A DNA stretch of 50,672 nt from assembly GCA_018064345.1 (NCBI GenBank), contig JAGHVK010000028.1, positions 1 to 50,672 on the forward strand. The letters run 5' to 3'. A program made the position numbers and the translations under genes. Shown here in pieces: positions 7,828 through 14,798 of this stretch. The notes beneath the pieces were generated by a model. The model saw only the letters and a list, made by a program, of their open reading frames with translations. It did not search any database and had not been told where the DNA came from. The stretch is from Candidatus Cacconaster merdequi (GTDB lineage Bacteria > Bacteroidota > Bacteroidia > Bacteroidales > UBA932). Position 1 is the stretch's first letter; every line of letters starts with the position of its first letter.

Positions 7828-8826
7828 ATGAAATCACTTGAACTCTTTCACAATCTGGCAATTGCTATAGTAGCCATCCTCGTTGTCGGATGCAATGAGG
7901 CGAATCCGAAAGACAACCTCCCCGACATAAGCGGGAAAGCCGGTGAGATAGCAATCATATCAACAAAGGCGCACTGGGAGGCTGAGCCCGGCAATTCGAT
8001 ACGCACCGTACTTGCGGCAGAATTTCCATATATCCCACAAAGAGAACCTCTTTACAGACTGTTCAACGTACCTTTCGAAAATTTCACACAAATATTCAAG
8101 GTCCACAGAAATCTGCTTCACGTAAACATAAATGACACTTGTACTCTCGGGATGAGAGTCGCACACGACATCTGGGCAAAGCCTCAGACGATGCTGATAC
8201 TTTCAGCACCCGATGAAATATCGGCGTCCGAATTCATTCTCTCGAATGGAGACAAGATTTGCAAAGTGTTCGAAGAAGCTGAGCGGCAGAGAGTCATCAA
8301 TGGAGCGAAGCAATACTGCAACACCAAGCTGTGCTCACTTGTAGAGCAGAACTATGGAGGAACGCCATATTTCCCTTTCAATTACTCGCTCAAGAAGCAG
8401 AATGGCAATTTCATCTGGATATCCTATGAGACATCCTTCACAAACCAGGGAATATTCATATACAAGGTCCCTTACACCGGAGAGGAGCAATTCACTCCGG
8501 AATACCTCACCGCTCTGCGAGATGCAGTCCTGAAGGAGAATGTTCCCGCCACTTCGGAAGGCAGTTATATGATTACAAATCCTAACCTCATCCCCGGATT
8601 CTTCAAGAAGACCATCGGGGGAAGAGATATAGCTGAAGTCCGGTCTCTTTGGGACACTCACAATGATTTCATGGGTGGCCCGTTCATCAGCGATGCCTTC
8701 CTTTCACCTGACGGAAAGGATATTATAATCGCCGAAGGCTTTGTTTATGCACCAAAATACGCAAAAAGAGACTACCTCAGACAACTTGAAGCTATACTCT
8801 ATTCCTGGCACTGGGAGAAAAAATAG
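7828..8826 (+). CDS. DUF4837 family lipoprotein
   Basis: Predicted lipoprotein of 332 residues: a hydrophobic leader ends in a lipobox LVVGC with the acylated Cys at 22. The rest, with features such as KAHWEAEPGNSIRTVL and the NPNLIPGFFKKTIGGRDIAE region, resembles the DUF4837 family that is confined to Bacteroidota. No function is known for the family. It is the last gene of the M23-dxr-rseP run, 24 bases after rseP. A strong promoter for tRNA-Glu starts just after its stop codon. Confidence 0.75.
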   Translation: MKSLELFHNLAIAIVAILVVGCNEANPKDNLPDISGKAGEIAIISTKAHWEAEPGNSIRTVLAAEFPYIPQREPLYRLFNVPFENFTQIFKVHRNLLHVNINDTCTLGMRVAHDIWAKPQTMLILSAPDEISASEFILSNGDKICKVFEEAERQRVINGAKQYCNTKLCSLVEQNYGGTPYFPFNYSLKKQNGNFIWISYETSFTNQGIFIYKVPYTGEEQFTPEYLTALRDAVLKENVPATSEGSYMITNPNLIPGFFKKTIGGRDIAEVRSLWDTHNDFMGGPFISDAFLSPDGKDIIIAEGFVYAPKYAKRDYLRQLEAILYSWHWEKK

Positions 8827-8846
8827 CCACAATTGTTGATAAAAAG

Positions 8847-8877
8847 TTTGTAATCGAAGAAATTTTTTCTACTTTTG
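8847..8877 (+). promoter_or_regulatory. Promoter for tRNA-Glu and rpsT
   Basis: TTTG (8847-8850), 19-base spacer, TACTTTTG (8870-8877): a full match to the Bacteroidota -33/-7 consensus. Start of transcription is expected near 8882, about 30 bases before the tRNA. Confidence 0.8.
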
Positions 8878-8910
8878 CGTTCCCGTTCCGTGAAGGGTGG
8901 GCAAAATGAT

Positions 8911-8982
8911 GGTGGGTTCGTATAACGGTTAGTACTCGAGATTTTCATTCTCGCAATAGGAGTTCGATTCTCCTACCCACTA
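8911..8982 (+). tRNA. tRNA-Glu (anticodon TTC)
   Basis: A complete cloverleaf can be drawn: acceptor GGTGGGT/ACCCACT (with a G-U first pair), D stem GTAT/GTAC, anticodon stem CGAGA/TCTCG with loop TTTTCAT (anticodon TTC at 8944-8946), T stem AGGAG/CTCCT with loop TTCGATT. The discriminator is A8982 and CCA is not encoded. It is 24 bases upstream of rpsT and probably shares its transcript. Confidence 0.96.
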
Positions 8983-9006
8983 CGAAAAAATATAAAAAAT
9001 AAAGTA

Positions 9007-9261
9007 ATGGCAAATCACGCATCCGCAGACAAGCGCAATCGCCAAAGCGAAAAGCGCAGAGTGCATAACAAGTATTATGCAAGAACAACAAGAAACGCTA
9101 TAAAGGCAATCCGTAACACAACTGACAAGGCAGCAGCCGAGGCTTCTATGCCAAAGGTATTCGCTATGATTGACAAGCTGGCCAAAATCAATGTCATCCA
9201 CAAGAACAAAGCTGCAAACCTCAAGAGCGGTATCGCAGTTTATGTGAACAAGCTGGCATAA
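9007..9261 (+). CDS. rpsT: 30S ribosomal protein S20
   Basis: Small-subunit protein that binds 16S rRNA. The 84-residue sequence begins [18 protein letters not shown], is strongly basic and helical, and has the family's typical S/A-R-R-x-H-N-K pattern in [20 protein letters not shown]. It is cotranscribed with the preceding tRNA-Glu from the promoter at 8847-8877 and ends before a strong two-way hairpin terminator (9287-9311). Confidence 0.96.
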   Translation: MANHASADKRNRQSEKRRVHNKYYARTTRNAIKAIRNTTDKAAAEASMPKVFAMIDKLAKINVIHKNKAANLKSGIAVYVNKLA

Positions 9262-9286
9262 TCTGTTCCGGAAATGAACAAATAGG

Positions 9287-9311
9287 AAAGGCGGCCCGAA
9301 CGGCCGCCTTT
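9287..9311. terminator. Two-way terminator between rpsT and upp
   Basis: A perfect 10-bp stem AAAGGCGGCC/GGCCGCCTTT with a 5-base loop lies between the convergent genes rpsT and upp. T residues follow on the plus strand (TTTCTGTTT), and the A-rich left flank gives T residues on the minus strand. Confidence 0.85.
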
Positions 9312-9327
9312 CTGTTTATCTGCTGTT

Positions 9328-9981
9328 TCAGATCTTCGCTCCGAAGGCCAGGTCACCTGCATCCCCCAACCCGGGAACTATGAAGGTCTTGTTGGTCAAT
9401 TCTTCATCAATTGCGCCCACCCAGAAGGTAACTCTCTTGTGAGGAAGCTTCTTTGAAAGATATTCAACGCCTTCCTTTGACGCAATAGGGCAGACGATAT
9501 GCGTATGCGTCGGCTCTCCCGATGAAACGAGGCCTTTGTATGTAATCTCTATCGATGCGCCTGTAGCAACCACGGTATCTGCGATTATCAAGGTCTTGCC
9601 TTCAACAGGAGGGGTTGTCACATACTCAAGATGGATATTGAACTTATTGTCCTTACCTGATTTACGGTAAGTGGACACAAAACAGTTCTGTGCGTTGTCA
9701 AACAGATTCAGCAGGCCCTGGTGAATAGGAAGGCCGGCCCTCATTATCGAAGCTATGACCACCTGCTCATCCAAAGTATTCACATTTGCTATCCCGAGAG
9801 GAGTCTCGACATCAGTGGGACTGTATTTCAAAGTCTTACTGATTTCGTAGGCAAATATCTCCCCTATCCTTTCCAGATTCCTGCGGAACCGCATACTGTC
9901 CTTCTGAATGGATTTGTCCCTGATTTGTGAAACAAACTGGTTGAACACGGAGTTGCTCTCTCCCAGATTGACGATTTTCAT
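9328..9981 (-). CDS. upp: Uracil phosphoribosyltransferase
   Basis: Salvages uracil to UMP using PRPP. In the 217-residue protein the PRPP-binding loop is IIADTVVATGASI, a variant of the usual D-P-x-x-A-T-G-G-S. The C-terminal PGLGDAGDLAFG is the typical uracil-binding ending of UPRTases. ASIMRAGLPIHQGLL is the other conserved block. The second Asp and Pro of the PRPP loop (DPM) are replaced by DTV, as in several Bacteroidota homologues. It ends at the shared terminator with rpsT, and radC lies 36 bases upstream on the same strand. Confidence 0.9.
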   Translation of the reverse strand: MKIVNLGESNSVFNQFVSQIRDKSIQKDSMRFRRNLERIGEIFAYEISKTLKYSPTDVETPLGIANVNTLDEQVVIASIMRAGLPIHQGLLNLFDNAQNCFVSTYRKSGKDNKFNIHLEYVTTPPVEGKTLIIADTVVATGASIEITYKGLVSSGEPTHTHIVCPIASKEGVEYLSKKLPHKRVTFWVGAIDEELTNKTFIVPGLGDAGDLAFGAKI

Positions 9982-10017
9982 ACCCTTATGAATTACTTTG
10001 GTTTATTTTTCCTAAAG

Positions 10018-10710
10018 TTAATAATTTTCATCCGAAAAGCTGAAATATTTTTTGCCTGCCACGATTATATGGTCAAGCAGAGCTATGTCGAATACACTGA
10101 GTGCTTTCTTCAAGGCTATTGTCCTGGCCTTGTCTGCATCTCCGGGGAATCTGTTTCCGGAAGGATGATTGTGCACGAGAATCACTCCACACGCAAGGCG
10201 GTCAAGCGCTTTGCCGGCAATTATCCTGATGTCCATTGTGGTCTGATCAATTCCGCCTGAACTGATTTTCTCTTTGCATATCAATTTGTTGGCCTTGTTG
10301 AGAAAGAGCACCCAGCACTCCTCGTGGGGCAGGTTCTGCAGAAGCGGAGCCATAATTCTGACCACCATCTCCGATGACGTGATGGTCGGCTCTTCTTTCG
10401 GGATCTCTGCAGACATCCTCTTCGCAAGTTCGAAACAGGCTTGAATCGTTACAGCCTTGGCAGGACCGATTCCTGAAATACGCTTCAATTTTTCAATGCT
10501 GAATCCCGACAGAAAGTTCAAGCTGCCACCGGCATCGTCAATTATCTCCCGCGCTATGTCCACCGCTGTTCTGTCAGTCGTGCCTGACTGAAGCAGGATT
10601 GCAAGCAATTCAGCATTTGTCACAGCTCCCGCGCCAAGTCTGACAAGTTTCTCGCGAGGTCTTTCCTCCACTCTCCATTTCTTGATTGTGTTCCTTCCTT
10701 CCGCTTCCAT
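10018..10710 (-). CDS. radC: RadC family JAB/JAMM-domain protein
   Basis: The 230-residue protein has an N-terminal helix-hairpin-helix region (about 65-100: LKRISGIGPAKAVTIQACFE) and a C-terminal JAMM domain with the metal motif HNHPSGNRFPGDAD. RadC-family proteins were once linked to DNA repair, but the function remains unclear. I place the start at the ATG at 10710; a TTG two codons upstream (10716) is possible but sits against the hairpin at 10719-10751. The gene is separated from miaB upstream by that terminator. Confidence 0.9.
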   Translation of the reverse strand: MEAEGRNTIKKWRVEERPREKLVRLGAGAVTNAELLAILLQSGTTDRTAVDIAREIIDDAGGSLNFLSGFSIEKLKRISGIGPAKAVTIQACFELAKRMSAEIPKEEPTITSSEMVVRIMAPLLQNLPHEECWVLFLNKANKLICKEKISSGGIDQTTMDIRIIAGKALDRLACGVILVHNHPSGNRFPGDADKARTIALKKALSVFDIALLDHIIVAGKKYFSFSDENY

Positions 10711-10718
10711 ATTCAAAT

Positions 10719-10751
10719 GAAAAAACTTTCCAAAGATTGGAAAGTTTTTTC
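10719..10751. terminator. Terminator between miaB and radC
   Basis: A perfect 15-bp stem with a 3-base loop: left arm starting at 10719 with GAAAAAACTTTCCAA, right arm its exact complement. The A/T runs inside the stem give a T-run at the 3' side on either strand. On the minus strand it would end miaB transcripts before radC. Confidence 0.8.
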
Positions 10752-10787
10752 AGGAATAACGGACAAAAAGACAAATCTTCACGCCCG

Positions 10788-12191
10788 TCACACTATTTCG
10801 CTCAGAAGAGTGGCTGAAGTGCAGGAGAGAACCTTGACCCTCACATATTCCCCTATCTTATGACCTTTCGCCGGGAAAACACAGGTCTTGTTCTGAGGAG
10901 TACGTCCGACAAGCTCTTCTTCGCACCGCTTGGAAGTGCCTTCAATCAGGACCTCGTATTCCTTCCCTATACATTTGCGGTTGTTTTCCAGGGATATCCC
11001 GTTCTGCAGGGCGATTATTCCGTTAAGCCTCTCTGTCTTTACCTCAAGAGAAACGTCATCCTTAAAACTGCGGGAGGCCTTGGTTCCCGGACGCTCCGAA
11101 TAGTAGAACATATATGCCCCATCGTAGCGGACTTCTTCGAAAAGGCTGAGGGTCAGTTCATAATCCTGCTGTGTCTCACCGCAGAAGCCAACGATGACAT
11201 CAGTGGTTATCGCACAGTCAGGCATTATCTTGCGGATCATAGCCACTCTTTCCAGATAGCTCTCACGGGTATACTTCCTGTTCATCCGCTCAAGCACCGG
11301 AGAACTTCCCGACTGTACGGGAAGGTGTATATGAGGACATATATTGCCATACATAGCCATCGTATAAAGCACACCGTTTCCCATATCTTTCGGATGCGAG
11401 GTGGAGAACCTTACCCTGACAGAGGGGTCAATCAGGGCTACCATTTCAAGCAGCCGGGCGAAATTCACCGTATCGGTCGGATCGTCAGGATTCACCCAAA
11501 GATATGAATCCACATTCTGTCCGAGAAGATTGATCTCCTTGTATCCGTTGGCTACAAGCAGTTCGGCTTCACGGATGATGCTTTTCGGCTCACGGCTCCG
11601 CTCTGCACCTCTTGTATATGGAACAATGCAGTATGAGCATACATTGTTGCATCCTCGCATTATCGATATATAGGCACTGACCCCGTTGCGGTCCATCCGG
11701 ACAGGATTGATATCGGCATAGGTCTCTTCGTGGGAAAGGATTGTGTTGATCTGCTTTCCGCCGGTCTTCGCGGCAGCAACCAGACGCGGGAGGTCCCGGT
11801 AGGCATCCGGACCGGCAACAATGTCCACAACCCGGTTATTGAAGAGATCTTCCTTCATCCGTTCTGCCATACAGCCGATTACTCCTATGATAAGGGCGGG
11901 GCGTTTCTGCTTTTCGATACGGAACACGTCAAGCCGTCCGTGTATGCGCTGTTCCGCATTATCCCTAATCGAGCAAGTGTTCACCAGAATAAGATCCGCC
12001 TTCTCAATGGAATCGCAGAGAGAATACCCGGCATCCTGCAGGATTGAAAGTACAACTTCGCTGTCATTCACGTTCATCTGGCAGCCGTAGGTTTCTATGT
12101 AAACCTGCGCCTTTGTCTCGTCAATCAGAGGCCTGAGCGAGACAAACTCCTGATGTTTAAGGCCGTCAAAGATTTTCAAGTTAGGTTTCAT
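10788..12191 (-). CDS. miaB: tRNA-2-methylthio-N6-dimethylallyladenosine synthase MiaB
   Basis: Radical-SAM methylthiotransferase that turns i6A37 of tRNAs into ms2i6A37. In 467 residues, the N-terminal domain carries the auxiliary cluster Cys37 (ETYGCQMN), Cys73 (NTCSIRDNAE) and Cys107 (VIGCMAE). The radical-SAM motif is C181-x3-C185-x2-C188 (GCNNVCSYC). A TRAM domain closes the protein (about 395-467). CSIRDNAE is the MiaB-type form rather than RimO or MtaB. The leader holds a -7 element on the minus strand (12228-12221). Confidence 0.96.
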   Translation of the reverse strand: MKPNLKIFDGLKHQEFVSLRPLIDETKAQVYIETYGCQMNVNDSEVVLSILQDAGYSLCDSIEKADLILVNTCSIRDNAEQRIHGRLDVFRIEKQKRPALIIGVIGCMAERMKEDLFNNRVVDIVAGPDAYRDLPRLVAAAKTGGKQINTILSHEETYADINPVRMDRNGVSAYISIMRGCNNVCSYCIVPYTRGAERSREPKSIIREAELLVANGYKEINLLGQNVDSYLWVNPDDPTDTVNFARLLEMVALIDPSVRVRFSTSHPKDMGNGVLYTMAMYGNICPHIHLPVQSGSSPVLERMNRKYTRESYLERVAMIRKIMPDCAITTDVIVGFCGETQQDYELTLSLFEEVRYDGAYMFYYSERPGTKASRSFKDDVSLEVKTERLNGIIALQNGISLENNRKCIGKEYEVLIEGTSKRCEEELVGRTPQNKTCVFPAKGHKIGEYVRVKVLSCTSATLLSEIV

Positions 12192-12219
12192 TCAATAATT
12201 GCAGTTGCTTTGTTGAATT

Positions 12220-12245
12220 GCAAAGATAACTTTTTTTATCTTTGC
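12220..12245. promoter_or_regulatory. Palindrome formed by two divergent -7 elements
   Basis: A perfect 10-bp inverted repeat GCAAAGATAA / TTATCTTTGC with a six-base loop (CTTTTT). Each arm contains TATCTTTG, a TAnnTTTG -7 element: the minus-strand copy (12228-12221) faces miaB and the plus-strand copy (12237-12244) faces the LEA-type lipoprotein gene. -33 matches are weak on both sides. Confidence 0.55.
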
Positions 12246-12282
12246 ACGAGGAAACCAATTGAAATGGTTTATTTTTTATCGG

Positions 12283-12792
12283 ATGAAAAGGATTCTTTTC
12301 CTGTCGTTCCTGCTTGCGATGATCCTGACAGGATGTAACAGATACAAGGAAGTCATTCTCCATGGCTACCAGCCTCGCAGCCTTGAAGGTATGGTTTTCG
12401 AGAAGGGTTCCGTCTCTGCCAGAGCCATTTTGGACATTGACATTGAGAACCCCGCTGCTGTAAGGTACTCTATTGAGTCCCTCGAAGCGTCTGTCTTCAA
12501 CGGCAAAGGTGATTTGTTCGCCACTGTGACGCTCGAAAAACCTGCATGCGTGGAGAAACTCACGCGGGACACTGTATCGGTTCCTGTCACATTGCATCTT
12601 TCCAATCCTCTGGCCAATATCGCTTCGGGTATTTTTTCCGGTGAAATGTCCGATGCCTCTTCCTTCAGCGTAAACATTGAAATGGACGTCAAGGCGGGCA
12701 GCATCAGACGCCATATATGCAAAGAAGCCGTTCCTTTGGACAAATTGGCTGATATCCTCAACAACAACCGCAATCAAGAAGATGAAAACTGA
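12283..12792 (+). CDS. LEA type 2 family lipoprotein
   Basis: A 169-residue predicted lipoprotein starting at MKRILFLSFLLAMILTGCNR, with lipobox LTGC (Cys18). The mature part has the alternating pattern of a LEA14-like beta domain: LDIDIENPAAVRYSIESLEA, then VSVPVTLHLSNPLANIA. Such domains are found in periplasmic or outer-membrane lipoproteins of unknown role. A TTG eight codons upstream would also be in frame, but it would spoil the signal peptide, so I use the ATG at 12283. The next gene starts inside its 3' end (11-base overlap), so the two are coupled. Confidence 0.7.
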   Translation: MKRILFLSFLLAMILTGCNRYKEVILHGYQPRSLEGMVFEKGSVSARAILDIDIENPAAVRYSIESLEASVFNGKGDLFATVTLEKPACVEKLTRDTVSVPVTLHLSNPLANIASGIFSGEMSDASSFSVNIEMDVKAGSIRRHICKEAVPLDKLADILNNNRNQEDEN

Positions 12793-13297
12793 AAAGATTA
12801 TACTTCTGCTGACCATGCTGTCGCTTGCGACAGTTTCCCTTGCCCAGAACCCAGTGGAGCACGTGGTGGTGGACACGAGTTCTACTGCCATCCCTCACAT
12901 TGCGTTGATTGACAGTTCATACTGCAATGTTTATATCATGGACCTCCTCAATTCTGACTTCGGAGGAGAAGTGACCGTCAACCAGTCTGCGGCAATCGAA
13001 AAAGCCTTGAGGAATCAGATTGCAGAAAACAGTTCACGCAAGATCAAGGGCTATCGTGTACGCATCTTCTTTGACAATGGCAAGAATGCACGCAACCAGT
13101 CGGCTTACATAGCGGATTCCTTCGCCCAGGAATATCCTCAACACCGTGTTTACCGCAGCCACGTCAGCCCGTATTTCAACGTTACGGTGGGTGATTTCAG
13201 AACAAAGAAGGACGCACAACTGTTCGCCAACTCTATCATTGGCCGTTATCCGTCAGTATTTTTAGTGAAGGAAGATATCAACTATCCTGATAATTAG
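12782..13297 (+). CDS. SPOR-domain protein, exported
   Basis: A 171-residue protein with a cleavable signal peptide (MKTEKIILLLTMLSLATVSLA, cut before QNPVEH). The C-terminal half (about 90-165) reads as a SPOR domain: KGYRVRIFFDNGKNARNQSA, then HVSPYFNVTVGDFRTKKDA and a final VFLVKEDI strand. SPOR domains bind denuded peptidoglycan glycan strands, often at division sites. The start overlaps the end of the LEA lipoprotein gene by 11 bases. Which division or envelope process it serves cannot be told from this locus. Confidence 0.78.
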   Translation: MKTEKIILLLTMLSLATVSLAQNPVEHVVVDTSSTAIPHIALIDSSYCNVYIMDLLNSDFGGEVTVNQSAAIEKALRNQIAENSSRKIKGYRVRIFFDNGKNARNQSAYIADSFAQEYPQHRVYRSHVSPYFNVTVGDFRTKKDAQLFANSIIGRYPSVFLVKEDINYPDN

Positions 13298-13346
13298 ACA
13301 GTTAAAGACTGGAACACTTTTTGATTGGAGAACCGGGGATGCAAAT

Positions 13347-13377
13347 TTTGTGCCCTCGGTTATTTTTATTATATTTG
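13347..13377 (+). promoter_or_regulatory. Promoter for rpoN
   Basis: TTTG (13347-13350), 19-base spacer, TATATTTG (13370-13377). Transcription should begin at about 13382, which is itself an in-frame ATG six bases before the preferred rpoN start. The mRNA would have little or no 5' leader. Confidence 0.75.
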
Positions 13378-13387
13378 TTATATGGAT

Positions 13388-14794
13388 ATGCTACGACAGA
13401 GCCTTCAACAGAAGCAATTGCAGAAACTTTCCCCTCTGCAGATCCAGACAATCAAGATAATTGAATTGCCTATCCTCGGTCTTGCGCAGAGAATTCAGAA
13501 AGAGATGGAAGAGAATCCTGTGCTTGATGAGGTTGCCGAGGACAACCCTGAAAGCGAAAGCCAGGCAAACGTTTCCCTGAGCGAATACAGCGGAGCAGAT
13601 CCGACCCCATCCTACAAATTGTTCGTGAACAACCAGGGAAAGGACCTGAAACCGCAATACAACACATTCTCCGTCAAGGAGAGTTTTCACCAGAGCCTTC
13701 TGGATCAGTTGGGCTTCTGCTCTCTTGACGAAAGAAAGAGGCAGATTGCAGAATTCATCATAGGAATGATTGATGATGACGGCTACCTCCGGCGTGACCT
13801 TGAGTCGCTGTCCGATGACATCGCATTCCGTCTCTCAATAGAGACAACCCCCGAAGAAGTCGAAGAGATATTGTTCATCATTCAGGGATTCGATCCTACA
13901 GGAGTAGGCGCAAGAGATTTGCGCGAATGCCTTCTCCTTCAGATTGAAGACAAGAAAGAGACTCCTTCCGTCAAGCTGGCACGCACCATTCTGGAAGATT
14001 GCTTCGAGCCCTTCTCTAAACGTCATTTCCAGAAGATATTGCAGAAACTCGACATAACGGAAGAGCAGTTGAAAGAGGCGACCGCTGAGATTACGAAACT
14101 CAATCCGAGACCTGGAGGACAGATTGATGATTCCTACACCGAGCAGGCCCAGCAGGTAGTACCTGACTTTGTTGTAGAGATTCACGACGGTGAGCTCGAG
14201 ATGACTATGCCTCGCTTCTCAATCCCTGAATTGAGAGTTAACAGAGAATATGCTAACGTCCTTATGGAAGCTGCCAACACGTCTCCACTCCATAAAAAAG
14301 AGGCAGCTGCATTCGTAAAACAGAAACTCGACAACGCAAAGTGGTTCATCGAAGCATTGAAGCAAAGGCAGAACACCTTGCAGAGCACTATGAACGCCAT
14401 CATCGATTTCCAGCACGACTTCTTCATGGAAGGAGATGAAGCAAAGCTCAAGCCTATGGTCCTCAAGAATATAGCCGAGAAGACAGGGCTTGACATATCA
14501 ACTGTTTCCAGGGTTGTCAGCAGCAAATATGTACAGACGAATTTCGGTATCTACCCGTTGAAGTATTTCTTCTCTGAAGGGCTTGTAACCAGTGACGGTG
14601 AAGAAGTGTCCACAAGGGCGATAAAAAACATCCTCACCCAGTGCGTGGATGAGGAAGACAAACGGAATCCTCTTACTGACGAGGAACTTGTATCCGTCCT
14701 TAAACAGAAGGGATATCAAGTTGCCCGCCGCACTGTCGCCAAATATCGCGACCAACTCGATATCCCTATCGCTCGTATGAGAAAGGAGATCTGA
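13388..14794 (+). CDS. rpoN: RNA polymerase sigma-54 factor
   Basis: Alternative sigma factor whose promoters need an AAA+ enhancer-binding activator. Region I shows LRQSLQQKQLQKLSPLQIQT with the repeated Gln/Leu pattern and NPVLDEVAED. The core-binding region follows, and the C-terminus holds the RpoN box ARRTVAKYRDQLDIPIARMR that reads the -24 element. Length (468 residues) is normal. I start at the ATG at 13388 because family members begin with M-L-x-Q-x-L; the ATG at 13382 adds two residues. A near-perfect promoter lies directly upstream. No sigma-54 activator gene is visible in this window. Confidence 0.95.
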   Translation: MLRQSLQQKQLQKLSPLQIQTIKIIELPILGLAQRIQKEMEENPVLDEVAEDNPESESQANVSLSEYSGADPTPSYKLFVNNQGKDLKPQYNTFSVKESFHQSLLDQLGFCSLDERKRQIAEFIIGMIDDDGYLRRDLESLSDDIAFRLSIETTPEEVEEILFIIQGFDPTGVGARDLRECLLLQIEDKKETPSVKLARTILEDCFEPFSKRHFQKILQKLDITEEQLKEATAEITKLNPRPGGQIDDSYTEQAQQVVPDFVVEIHDGELEMTMPRFSIPELRVNREYANVLMEAANTSPLHKKEAAAFVKQKLDNAKWFIEALKQRQNTLQSTMNAIIDFQHDFFMEGDEAKLKPMVLKNIAEKTGLDISTVSRVVSSKYVQTNFGIYPLKYFFSEGLVTSDGEEVSTRAIKNILTQCVDEEDKRNPLTDEELVSVLKQKGYQVARRTVAKYRDQLDIPIARMRKEI

Positions 14795-14798
14795 CCTC

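Noticed and set aside
12181..12891. 236-codon minus-strand open frame over the LEA and SPOR genes
   Set aside because: It is antisense to two coupled genes with good signal peptides and is a shadow frame.
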